Made by a program: the position numbers and the translations under genes. A DNA stretch of 64,000 nucleotides. Origin: Brachypterus glaber. Taxonomy: Eukaryota > Arthropoda > Insecta > Coleoptera > Kateretidae. The stretch is from NCBI GenBank assembly GCA_958510825.1, contig OY294051.1, forward strand, positions 33,976,393-34,040,392, read 5' to 3'. The notes beneath the pieces were generated by a model. The model was not told where the DNA came from and did not search any database. It worked only from the letters and a program-made list of their open reading frames with translations. Position 1 is the stretch's first letter, and every line of letters begins with the position of its first letter. Of this stretch, positions 24,110-34,800 are shown piece after piece.

Positions 24110-25132
24110 TTTTATTTAAAAAAAAATTGTTTGGAAAATTAAATTGTCATGATATGACACATGAACATAAACCAAATTTTAGTGGTTTGCTTGCATAGTA
24201 TGTATTTCTATCCTTTTCTATCATATTTCTGTCCTTTCCGAATCATATTTTTTCGACGAAGAAGAGGTTAGTGTTTTTGTGGAAGCCGGACTTACGTACA
24301 AGATTATTTTGCCACTTCTACAAGAATCTCGGCAAGAATGAATTCTATTGATATTATTTTAAACAATCGTCAGATATCATTCGTGGATAATACAGGTACG
24401 ATAAACGAGTTAAATAAAAGTAAGTAATTTATAAGCTTTATGCAAAAATGTTCTTGCAAAGTTAGGACAAGCCTAATTTTTTCCTTGCAGAACTCATTTT
24501 TGGTTCTTAATTTCAAATATCGCAAAATAAACAACTCAATCAACTTTTTAACCTCGAAAAAGATTTACTTTTACTTTACTAACTAACTATGACGTCACTT
24601 AAACAACACTCTTCAAACCATACTAGTATGTTATAGTTAAGATAATAAAATTTGGTTATAGATAATATAAAAAAGTAGTTGGAGCTTATTGTCTTTAGTA
24701 TGGAAGGCATATCTGAGCTGGCTAGAGCGTCAGTATGACAAACCGATTAAAGTGAGTTCGATTCTCACTGGCGCCGATTTGCCTTTTTCAGTTAATTAAT
24801 AATTGAAATTTGGCAAAGGCGATAGGTGAAGCGGACACTACCTATAAACTGGTTCGAAAGTCAGTATAAGCCGGTGGTTCCCTCTTCTAATAGACCACAC
24901 AAGTCCTGGACTTAGGGGATGCTTAATAAGATAGAATAGTAGAAGGTTAAACAAACATGTAATGTAATTTAGGTTAACCACAAAAACATCTGTTAGGGAC
25001 CCTAAAAAGTTTGTGTGGAGTTTAGTGCCACTTTATCAGGGACCCTACCTTTTGTTAGGTTAACTTGCGTTCATCATATCTTAATTAATCTGACAAATAT
25101 TTTGACAGAAAAGTTTAATTTTTTTATTACTC
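24110..25132. promoter_or_regulatory. Shared upstream region of the divergent EF-hand pair
   Basis: The 1.02 kb between the two start codons must hold both promoters if each annotated ATG lies in the first exon. TGTCA-type motifs lie near both starts (TTGTCATGATATGACA at 24144; TCTGACAAATATTTTGACAG at 25091), as often seen near insect gene starts. A SINE (24702-24962) is inserted. No TATA box is convincing. Confidence 0.4.
24702..24962 (+). mobile_element. tRNA-derived SINE, copy 1
   Basis: The head resembles a tRNA with an A-box-like GAGCTGGCTAGAGCG and a B box GAGTTCGATTCTCAC, ending CTGGCGCCGATTTG. It is followed by a body (CAGTTAATTAATAATTGAAA) and a tail with CACACAAGTCCTGGACTTAG. The cloverleaf is not intact, so this is not a working tRNA gene. 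Confidence 0.75.
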
Positions 25133-27291
25133 ATGGATAATTTCACAGACAAACAGATAGAAGAATATAGTGAAGCTTTTCATTTATGGGACAGAGATAA
25201 AGATGGAAAAATTCAGATAGATAAGATTCCTGAAATCCTAAAATTCCTTGGGATTAATCCTGATATAAAAGAAATGACCAAATGTATGAAAAGAGTAGAA
25301 ACAGATGATACAGGCGATATAGTTTTATATCATTTCATGGTATTTTTAGGTAATTTTTTTATGTTTGTTTGTTTTTAACCTGGTACTATTCTACTTAATT
25401 AAGCATCCCCTAAGTTTAGGACTTGTGTGGGCTAGTAGTAGAGGGAACCACCGGCTTTAATTGACTTTCGAATCAATATATCTAGGTAGTACGCCTTCGC
25501 CAAATTTCAATTATTAATTAACTGAAAAAGACAATCGGCGCCAGTGAGGTTTGAACTCACGATCATTGGCTCAGTGTCAATGCTATATCGATGCCTTAGA
25601 CCGCTGAGCTAGTTCTCCATAATTATGATCTGGTTATTTTAGAAATAGAAGTAAATTATAATTTACTTCTATACTTATAACTAAATATTTTACTGCTATT
25701 TTACACACAAAGAAAAAAGCTTCTTTAAAATTTTATTATGTAAACCAAGCACTTTTACGTGGTTCAAGTTTTAGTCCATTGCGCTAATTAAGATTCATTC
25801 ATTCATTCAACTTTAATCAAGCATGGCATTTGATTTAAGTACAGTTGATTTCAACAAAACTGGAAAAGTGGGATTAAGTAAAATTTCATGTTTTCCATAA
25901 AATTTAGTTGTGTGAATGTGGATTATTTAAATGGGGTTATGACAGTTTGAAAAATAAGGTTAGTTTAACCATGTCAAAAATCATATGTTATTCTATGCAT
26001 TTGTGTTTAGTAAATACTATTTGGATTTTGAAGCGTATCTCTATTGTTAATTACTGTATTTCTGCTCTAAAATATCCCTATTATAAAATGTCTATTATTA
26101 AATCCCCTTATCAATATATTTTGTATATAATAAACTTGTTTTAAATACCTTTATTTAAAAAAAAAACTAGTATATTGGTCTCCTACAACTAGGTATTCCT
26201 TATAGTTCCTTAATTTAAAAATTATAATTATGGGTTCTACACCAGTATTCTTCGAGTATTCTTGTTTTTCTGCTTTATCTCTCCCAATTTTAAAAAAATA
26301 CACCAACATTTTTTGACTTTGACATTGATGTGGCAATAACAATATTGACACTAAATTTATTAACAAGTAAACAAATATTTGTCAAATGAAAGATAGTTCA
26401 CAATGTAATTTTTTTTATAACCCCACTTTTCCAGTTTTGTTGAAATTAACTGTACTTAACATGCTTGCTGATATATACAAACTTTTAAGCCACTTGACCT
26501 GAATATTGCGTACTTGCTTTAAGTAATGATTTCTATGAAGAAAAAAATCAGTATCATTAGTATTAATAAAAAGTGTTTCAGAAATATGTAGGTAATAAAA
26601 TGGAGGAATATCTTTTTTAAACTTACTTTTAAATTTTTAACATGTCTTAAATCTTTTTTATATTAACTACATACTCTAATTCTATAACCATAATATTTTA
26701 TATTATACTACTATATATGTTTTATTATACTATTATATTATAACCAACATAATTAACATTGGTCTACCAAATTATGTTGTTGACTGAATTATATCCTTTA
26801 TGCTTAATATTCCAATACTTACTCACTCTAATTGGTGTACCTCAAGGGTCACTTTTTGGACCTCTCATTTTCTAATATTTATTAACGATTTACCTTTATT
26901 AAAATAAGATTTCTAGTTCTGCCATAGAATTTAAAAATTATTATGCTTATAATATATTAATATGTTATATTATGACCTAAAAAATATGTTGTAATATAAG
27001 TTTTCTTTTTTAGGATATTATTTGGAACACTATAACATGGCAGAAAACGTATTCACTGCGTTGAACGTTTTTGATCTAGAGAAAAAGGGCACCTTTAATT
27101 GCGACGAGTTAATTAACATTTTGATAACCAATGGAGAAAAGTTAGATGAGCCAGAATTAGCTCCGTTGGTAAAAATATTTAAGCAAATAGGACAAGAAAA
27201 TATTGAGTGTAAAGAATTTGCCATGTTTTTGGTAGAAACTTTGCAAGCTAAGCCTAAAAACAGAAAGGAAAGAAGAAAAAATAAAAATTAA
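25133..27291 (+). CDS. Calmodulin-like EF-hand protein (2 exons)
   Basis: Exons 25133-25349 and 27014-27291 join in phase 1 over a 1664-bp GT-AG intron, giving 164 aa. The start is the first ATG, 40 bases after a TGACA-rich stretch. EF-hand 1 has the loop DRDKDGKIQIDK (20-31): Asp at positions 1, 3 and 5, Gly at 6, but Lys instead of Glu at 12. EF-hand 2 (about 56-67, ETDDTGDIVLYH) and EF-hand 3 (93-104, DLEKKGTFNCDE) are degenerate, and the fourth lacks a loop. The C-terminus is basic (KPKNRKERRKNKN). Weak or no calcium binding is likely. It is divergent from, and similar in plan to, the EF-hand gene at 22403-24109. The intron holds a SINE, an inverted repeat and a reverse-transcriptase relic. 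Confidence 0.82.
25374..25620 (-). mobile_element. tRNA-derived SINE, copy 2
   Basis: Minus-strand head GGAGAACTAGCTCAGCGG ... GTGAGTTCAAACCTCAC, then the same body and tail as copy 1. It looks like a tRNA over its first 75 bases, but the acceptor stem does not pair and SINE sequence continues 3'. It starts about 25 bases past the exon 1 donor of the calmodulin-like gene. Confidence 0.78.
25818..26467. repeat. Imperfect inverted repeat in EF-hand intron
   Basis: Arms at about 25818-25878 and 26418-26467 share TTAAGTACAGTT then ATTTCAACAAAACTGG and AAAAGTGGG in opposite orientation. The left arm has an extra GCATTTGAT. Read from the ATG at 25823, the left arm gives an EF-hand-like peptide (see findings). 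Confidence 0.6.
26831..26905 (+). pseudogene. Relic of non-LTR reverse transcriptase
   Basis: Reads GVPQGSLFGPLIF, then after a stop and frame shift IFINDLPL. This is the reverse transcriptase block GVPQGS.LGP..F...INDLP of non-LTR elements. Nothing else of the element was recognised nearby. Confidence 0.7.
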
Positions 27292-27313
27292 AATGTTTTT
27301 AAAAATTACACAA

Positions 27314-27319
27314 AATAAA
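27314..27319 (+). promoter_or_regulatory. Polyadenylation signal
   Basis: AATAAA, 23 bases after the stop codon of the calmodulin-like gene. Confidence 0.6.
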
Positions 27320-27620
27320 AGCTGGTACATTTTCTTGATGGTTTTTTCAAATATATCGTCTCTTTTTCTTAGTGTTTTGTTTCCTTTTTTACTTGATCTA
27401 CTGAAACATTGTTCCTTTAGGGCGGCAAAGACCAATACATAAATATATAATTTTTATTATTCGCTTTAGTATTTCTTTTTGATTTTTTATGTAGCAATAC
27501 AAATAATCATTTGAACAACACTGCGAAACAGAATTAATTTATTTTCCCCCTCAGAAGTGTGTAAAATCCATTTTCATATACTGTTTACAATATTTTATCT
27601 TCTCTTTAAAAATATAACTT

Positions 27621-27685
27621 TCCTGTTGAAAATGACAGGTCTGCGCGGGTATAAATGGTGCACAAACCCGTCATTTTCAATAGGG
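27621..27685. mobile_element. Short internally deleted CCCT-type MITE
   Basis: Ends TCCTGTTGAAAATGACAGG and CCCGTCATTTTCAATAGGG, with TT on each side (27619-27620, 27686-27687). The interior GTCTGCGCGGGTATAAATGG matches the element at 37819-37949, which has a longer palindromic centre. Confidence 0.75.
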
Positions 27686-27699
27686 TTATTCTAATTCAA

Positions 27700-28526
27700 T
27701 ATTTTTAACCTTTTCTAGTACTAATGCTTTTTTTTAAGAATGTTAAATAATTTATTTTTAAAACATAAAGTAGGCTATAGTAAAATCACTAGATAATTTT
27801 TATGTACTAAATATCAACAAAATTAATTTCACAATTTTACTGTATTCCATATATGCTAAGCATTGTTTATTTCGCAATTTACCTTTGACACTTTGGCACA
27901 AAGTATCGCATTTAATTCTAGTAAGTCATGAAAGTGTGCTTCATTGTTTCAATGAATTAAAAAAAAATAGCATCTGCCAAAACACGTGTCTAATAGCATG
28001 CTAATATACTAATGAGTTATAAAGTTGAGTCGTCCACGTGCAAAATTTTTGATAATTTCAAAATATTACAATTATTACACAAGAGATTAAGAATAATGCA
28101 AGAATAATTCGACTGTTTTTATGTTTTTTTTTTGTGTAAATTAGGACAGAGGCAAATTAATTGCACACCAAGTAACCAGTGACACTCACAACCTGTATAA
28201 TTAAAAAAACAGAGCGTTTTTTTTCACTGTTACCAAGCCGCACATGAGACGCGTTGCCGATAAGTATTAAAATTTTCTAAAATGTAAAATATTTAATATT
28301 TGCAATAAGTAAGGTTAATTTAAACCTTACTTTTTTGGATTCTGATGAAAATTGCTATTGGGGGATTTTTGAGGATGCTAAAACCGAATTTGTTTTTAAA
28401 ATCATTTTCATATCAATTTGTATCATCTCAGTTATCAATTTCAGAACCGTCAAAAACCCTTAAAGACCTATTTTCATCCAAATTCAATCAAATATAACTT
28501 ATTTTTTATCTTAAAAATGGTACTTT
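27700..28526. other. No gene seen
   Basis: AT-rich spacer with no clear repeat or frame. Confidence 0.45.
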
Positions 28527-29521
28527 CGGCAGACTAACATCTCTACTCTAAATTTCACTACTCCGTAACATCTCTACTCCATAACATCCCTACTCCATAA
28601 CAACTCTACTCCATAACATCTCTACTCCATAACATCTCTACTCCATAACATCCCTACTCCATAACATCCATACTCCCCAACAACCCTACTCCGTAACATC
28701 TCTACTTTATAACATCTCTACTCCATAACATCTCTACTCCGTAACATCTCTACTCCGCACTATATGCACTTGATTAGCAACTTATTAATTAAGGAGTGAT
28801 TGACGGAACAAAGTACATTATTTTATCACAAACATACCTGCGATCTACGGACTTGGAGTCTTGGTGGTATATTTGTTCCCTGTATATGTACCTCCAAGTC
28901 CCGTCTCTTTGCTCGCGTACTCTTAACATGTTCTAATAAAAAAAACAAAATATTCTAATAAATAAGGCATTATTGAACTAAATACTTTAAATGTAAAAAT
29001 TCAAATTGCTTACCGTGACAAATATTTTTTTGACTTAAGTCAATTTTATAAAAGGTGCTAAAACACCTTTTGTACAGAACTGTAAAACAATAATTATCGA
29101 AATTGTCACAAAGTTTTTTTTAATTAAATTAAATTAACAAATATATTACTATGTATATTTAAGTTTGTATTTATAACATACGTCTGTAATTTTTTTAAAT
29201 TTTGTATAAAGACAAACACTTACTAGGAAAAATTGTGATAAAATAATGTACTTTGTTCCGTCAATCACTCCTTAATTAATAAGTTGCTAATCAAGTCCAT
29301 ATAGTGCGGAGTAGAGATGTTACGGAGTAGAGATGTTATGGAGTAGAGATGTTATGGAGTAGAGATGTTACGGAGTAGGGTTGTTGGGGAGTAGGGATGT
29401 TATGGAGTAGGGATGTTATGGAGTAGAGATGTTATGGAGTAGAGATGTTATGGAGTAGAGTTGTTATGGAGTAGGGATGTTATGGAGTAGTGAAATTTAG
29501 AGTAGCGATGTTAGTCTGCCG
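28527..29521. mobile_element. 995-bp long-TIR DNA transposon with TACTTT target duplication
   Basis: Begins CGGCAGACTAACATC and ends GATGTTAGTCTGCCG. The six bases TACTTT lie directly outside both ends (28521-28526, 29522-29527). Each arm is about 290-305 bp and holds 16-17-base repeats (TAACATCTCTACTCCA and variants), followed inward by CTTATTAATTAAGGAGTGAT and AACAAAGTACATTATTTTAT. The central 400 bases encode nothing recognisable. Confidence 0.88.
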
Positions 29522-29792
29522 TACTTTCCAGTCTATAATTCTAGGGTTTCATTTATTGTTTACCAGTAACATTTTTAAGTTTAAGAAAATAAAATAAAAT
29601 AAAATAAAGATAATAATGATCATGGTTTATTTAAATTAAAAACAATAAAATATGAAAATAAATGAATTTCATTATGATAAATTTAGAGAGCATTTTTAAG
29701 TTAAATTTTAGTATCACATTATAGACTAAATTAAAATAAACTTATATTATTTTTTGTAATTTCATATCAAATATTCGTTGAGTATTTAAAAT

Positions 29793-30056
29793 TATTTTAT
29801 CCAACACCTTCATAGAAAAACTTGTTTTTAGCACTATTTTAAATATAAAAAGTTAAGTTTTATCCACTGGTGACCAACAAAAATTTTACTCACTCTTTTG
29901 CGTAGAAGAGCACTATTTTAAATATAAAAAGATAAGTTTTTTTCACTAGTGACTCAAAATGTTTGCTCAATCTTTTACGTTTTAAGAAAATCTTTTTGTC
30001 ATAATTTTTTGCTAAATTATAGATTTTTATTTAAAATGAAAGTGTGTTGGATAAAA
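29793..30056. mobile_element. MITE with TTTTATCCAACAC ends
   Basis: ATTTTATCCAACAC and GTGTTGGATAAAAT are inverted. Inside, CACTATTTTAAATATAAAAAG occurs twice (29832, 29911). A related hairpin follows at 30082-30153 (TTTTATCCACTCATGAATAT and its inverse). Confidence 0.55.
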
Positions 30057-30205
30057 TTTAATTCTCAAATCAGGTATTAGGTGATTTTATCCACTCATGA
30101 ATATCGACCTGGCAGCCTCGTGGGCTGATATTCTTTGAGTGGATAAAATGCTACTTAACTAGTTAAGAAAATAACTATTAATTTTTTTTTATAACAAATA
30201 TCAGC

Positions 30206-31813
30206 CTATTTCCACGGTACGGGCTCCAAGCTCCATTTTTGAGTTTTAGTTCCTTTGCAGTCTGTTATAATCAAACCCTCTGTAAAGGATTTTGAGTTTG
30301 AAATGTCAAGGCACTTGTGATTCGTCATATGCATAAGTTCTTCAGTCTAAAATGTAAAGAAAAAAATAAATGTCAGTGGTTTTGCTATTTTTTGTGTGCA
30401 TTTTTTGTTAATTATTTTGTTTAATACATACATATTAATATGTTACTAAATATTTAAAGTACTTAAAAATACTATTTGTAAATTTATTATTTATTTAAGT
30501 TACCTTATTATTATATATCCATTTTTGTCGATTATATCCACTACATGCCATAATTCTTACTTTAAGGGGCCCGGTTCCTACTTTTTCAGGGGCGTCCATA
30601 CAAATAGAATCATCAGTCATTATAAACCCTTCAGGGGTCATTACAAACATTTCTACAGCAACTGAGTCTTTAAGACAAACGTCAATTTTCGCAATTCCCA
30701 TTGGTTGATTCGAGATTCCTTTTCGCTCTGGTTTTATAAGACACAAGTCTTTTCCTAAAATATAACAGAATTATTTAAAAATAAAAAATATACAGAGCGG
30801 TCCAAAAGTCACTCCCCCCCCCTCTTAACTTTTGAACAAGTTAAGATATCGACATCAAATTTGTAACTTTTAAATAAGACAACTTAAACTATATTTTAGC
30901 ATATATTTAATACTTTCAGCTCTTAAAATGTGGGCATGGGGGCACATTTTTTAAATGGAAAGGGGGGTCGCGTAATACATCATTTTAAAGCTTATAAAAT
31001 TCTCCATTTAACTCCATATTTTTAAATTAAAAAAAAATGGGTTTAAAATGGGGTTGAAAATGGGTATAAATGTCAAAATTCCTCTAAAAAACAAATATTT
31101 TTTTAAAAATTCCTAATTTCATCATAAAAAAATGTTAATTATATAAACTAATTTTAGTTGACATAAATAAAAATTTATAAAAAAAAACTTAAAAAATCGA
31201 ATGTTTAAGCATAAAAAATTGAAAAATCAAAACCTTAAAAAACATTTTTAAAAAATTTAAAAATGTTAGTTTGAATAGAGAATTTTATAAGCTTTAAAAT
31301 GATGTATCACACGACCCCCCTTTCCATTAAAAAATGCCCCCCATGACCCCCTGCCCACATTTTAAGAGCTAAAAATATTAAATATATGCTAAAAGATAGT
31401 TTAAGTTGTCTTATTTAAGAGTTCTAAATTTGAAGTCGATATCTCAACTCGTTTGGGGGGGGGGGGCGACTTTTGGACCGCACTGTATAGTATATGGTAC
31501 TTGGAGATTTTTAATCGCTTAGTTTAAATCTGGCCGCAGAAACAACGCCGAAATTTAAAAAATGCAATGTTTGACGTGAAATTTCGCGCTCAGATTCCAA
31601 AAGTCCAAACTTCGCTGCTGGTTACCAAAATTTTGTTTTACCTAGGAACTCTAAATGAAGTGGCATTACCTAAACTTTACATAAGTAGAGCTTAATGCCA
31701 CTTTATTTAGGGACCCCAGTTTTACCTTAAACCATGGTTAACCAATAAAAATTAGGGTTCCTGAATAAAATGGCATAAAACGTCAAATTTGTCTGTCATT
31801 TCATTTGGGTTTC

Positions 31814-31851
<38 letters not shown>

Positions 31852-34800
31852 CATTGACCGATGAAGAACTTTAAAAAATTGTCGAAACAAAATGGTAAAA
31901 ATATTGCATCTATTTGCTACTAGGTTTTACCATAAAAATGTCAGGCTTTTTTTGGTAATCAGTTTTTCTTCATAACTTTTGTGATTTTTCATTTTACCTT
32001 TATTTCTTATTCTTCCAAAAAATCGATCATCCTTAGGAAAAAAATGTTGCGGCCAAATATTATCCAGGTACCACTCAAAATTTTTACACTTCAATTTTTC
32101 TTTAAGTTGCAGCCTTGATGTAACATTTTGTTCGATCTTCACTTGTCTAGATTGTTCGTTAAATTTAAAATAAAACTCCGCCCATTGGTCCATCCAAACC
32201 AAAGCGACCCTGGCGAGATTTGAGAATAGAGTTTTGTTAATACCTCCTGGAAATGAGTATGGAGAAGATTTTCGGAAAATGTGACCAACGTGCGAGCAGG
32301 GGGCTATTTGGATTTTACCACCACACTGCCAAACTCTAAAAGAAAAAAAAATTAATTAAAAAATAATTTTTGCTATGAAAATTTTATAAAATCCCTCAAA
32401 AACTTCTCAAGCATCTCGGGTTTGATAAGAAATTGTATAAATTGAACACATCCAGTCCCTTATTTACTGCATTCTATAAGATACTGTAAATACGATCAAT
32501 GTTAAAGAATTGTTAAGTGGAGCCTCATTTTTGTAAAATGGTTTGGTTTTTCCCATTATAAATCTTTTAAAAATAATTTTATTTGCATGGTTGAGTTTAT
32601 GCCGACAAAAATAAAAATACCTAAACAACAACAAGTGTCAGTCCATTTGGATCTACATGGAAAATTATTTTTTTTTAAGGAATTTTCTCCTAAGAATTAT
32701 TATGGAAACTATTATGGAAAATAAAAATAAAAATTGAGAAGGAACTTCAAAAAGTCCAAACCAAGGTGCAAAAATTGTTTATATGCCATACCTAATAAAG
32801 TAAATTAAATTAAATTATGAAATATAATTGTTAAGGTCTAAATTTTACATATCTAATTTAAAATTAATTTATTTTTTATTTTATAGCCCAATAAAATTAT
32901 ATTTTACAGAGCATAAACGCACCCTACAAAATGAATCAAAATTTTTTTATTCAAATTGAATTTGTTGTTTTTTTTTCTTTTAAATTCAGATTAAAATTTT
33001 GGTGGAAATTTTGTAGCGTCCGTCATCACACATTTAATTTTCTTATATACTGTATATTAAACTAAACATAAAATAAAATAAAAAAATATCTACTACCAAT
33101 ACCAACCATACTATAATAAAGTTTGAATTTAATCCTTAATCAATTTGCTAATATTCGGCCCAAACATAAAATAGATTTATTCCACTTCCATTTTTTGTAG
33201 CATCCGTCATCAAACTTTAAAAAATAAAATCTTGTAAACCCTAAATGCCAGATTAATATAATATAATTGATATAATTAATAATATAATAATTATTGTATT
33301 TATTATTTTATTTAAGCTTATCTCCACTTTCTATTTTCATACTAGCTTTAATATCAGTTTTAGTTTTTGGGACTTTTTTTTTAAATATTGTACGAATGGT
33401 AATGTCCGTCATCATGAAATGGCTGTTATATCATTTAGATAAAAAAAACTGTGTATAATACTATAGGTAAAAAAAAAACTTTTAATATAAAAAAATTATC
33501 TACCTAAAGGACATTTCCAAATTTTCTCCTCCCCAAACATTCATATTTTCATCATAAGCTCCAATTTCAAAGAAGTACTTTTTATCCATGGCAAATAATC
33601 CTCCAGCCATTGTTGGAGAACTAAAAGGCTGAGTAGCATCATTTTTTCTGAGTTTCATTTCTCTTCCGCCCAGAGTGTACCTGTAATTGGAAGAAATTAA
33701 ATTTATGCAAAAAATGTATTATCAATTAGACATACTTTTGTGTATTTTTAAAAAGCTACAATTAAAATTTACGAGATTTAACATGTAATTTTACAATTTT
33801 ATATGTTACATGTAATTTAGATGTAAAATTAATATAAAATCGTAAAATAACATGTAAAATCTCGTAACTTTTACTTGTTTCTGCATGGCAACACATTACC
33901 TATGATTCTGAATATAAATTTACATATTTATTTATTACAGTGAACTCTGTAAAATTTACTATATTATATTATTATATATTTTACATATAATTTTACATGT
34001 AATGTGGACATAAAATTTTAAAATTACATGTAAAATTTTAAAATTACATGTAAAATCTAGTAAATTTTACATGTAGTTGCATTGAATCACATTTAGGTGC
34101 AGAATCATGTGTAATTACATATTTATTTTTTACAACGTACAACTATGTACAACTAATGTAAAAAAAGTACAAAAAAATCTAATATATCTCTAATAAAATC
34201 CTACTCCTATTAAAAGTTGGATGGATTTAAAAACGTTCTCTTTTCACTTTCAATATGCCAACTTTACACTGTAAAGTAATAATAATTTAATTTTTCAATA
34301 TACTACAGTATTTTGAATGCAATACATACCATCTAAATTGAAGATTCCAATTAAACGCACCCCAATGCAGCTCAAAACTTTTTACGTAAGCAAAGGTATC
34401 ATCATTGATGATATCTATAACAGGACAAACAACAGTTTTCCTGTCCTTTTTTATCACAGATAGTAAGGCCTCCAACCAGCCTGCGGTACACTCGCAATGT
34501 GCATCTAGAAAGGTAAGAATTTCGCCTTTTGCTTCTAAGGCTCCTTTAAGGCGGGCCTTTATAAGGCCTATACGTTCTGAGCTACGCAGGAGTTTTACTT
34601 TGAGGGGCAAGGTTTTTATGTAATCTTCTAAAGGTTTCTTAAGGAAATCTAAAAAAAAAAAAATAAATTGCTTCAGTAAAATTTGTTCAAATTTTATGCA
34701 GCCTCTCCAAACCCTAGTAACAATTTTTGTCAAGTCTTAAGCAAGCTTAAGATTCTTGATCAAGTAACTGCATCTAGATTTTGACAATTCTGGCACAAGA

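Noticed and set aside
25543..25620. Functional tRNA gene
   Set aside because: A- and B-box-like sequences are present, but the acceptor stem does not pair and SINE body follows; two other copies show the same structure.
31816..31847. TATA-rich promoter
   Set aside because: It is a plain (AT)n microsatellite inside a pgant intron.
34649..34733. N-terminal extension of the pgant exon 4 frame
   Set aside because: It lies upstream of a clear TTTTTTAG acceptor, and the protein continues correctly from exon 3.
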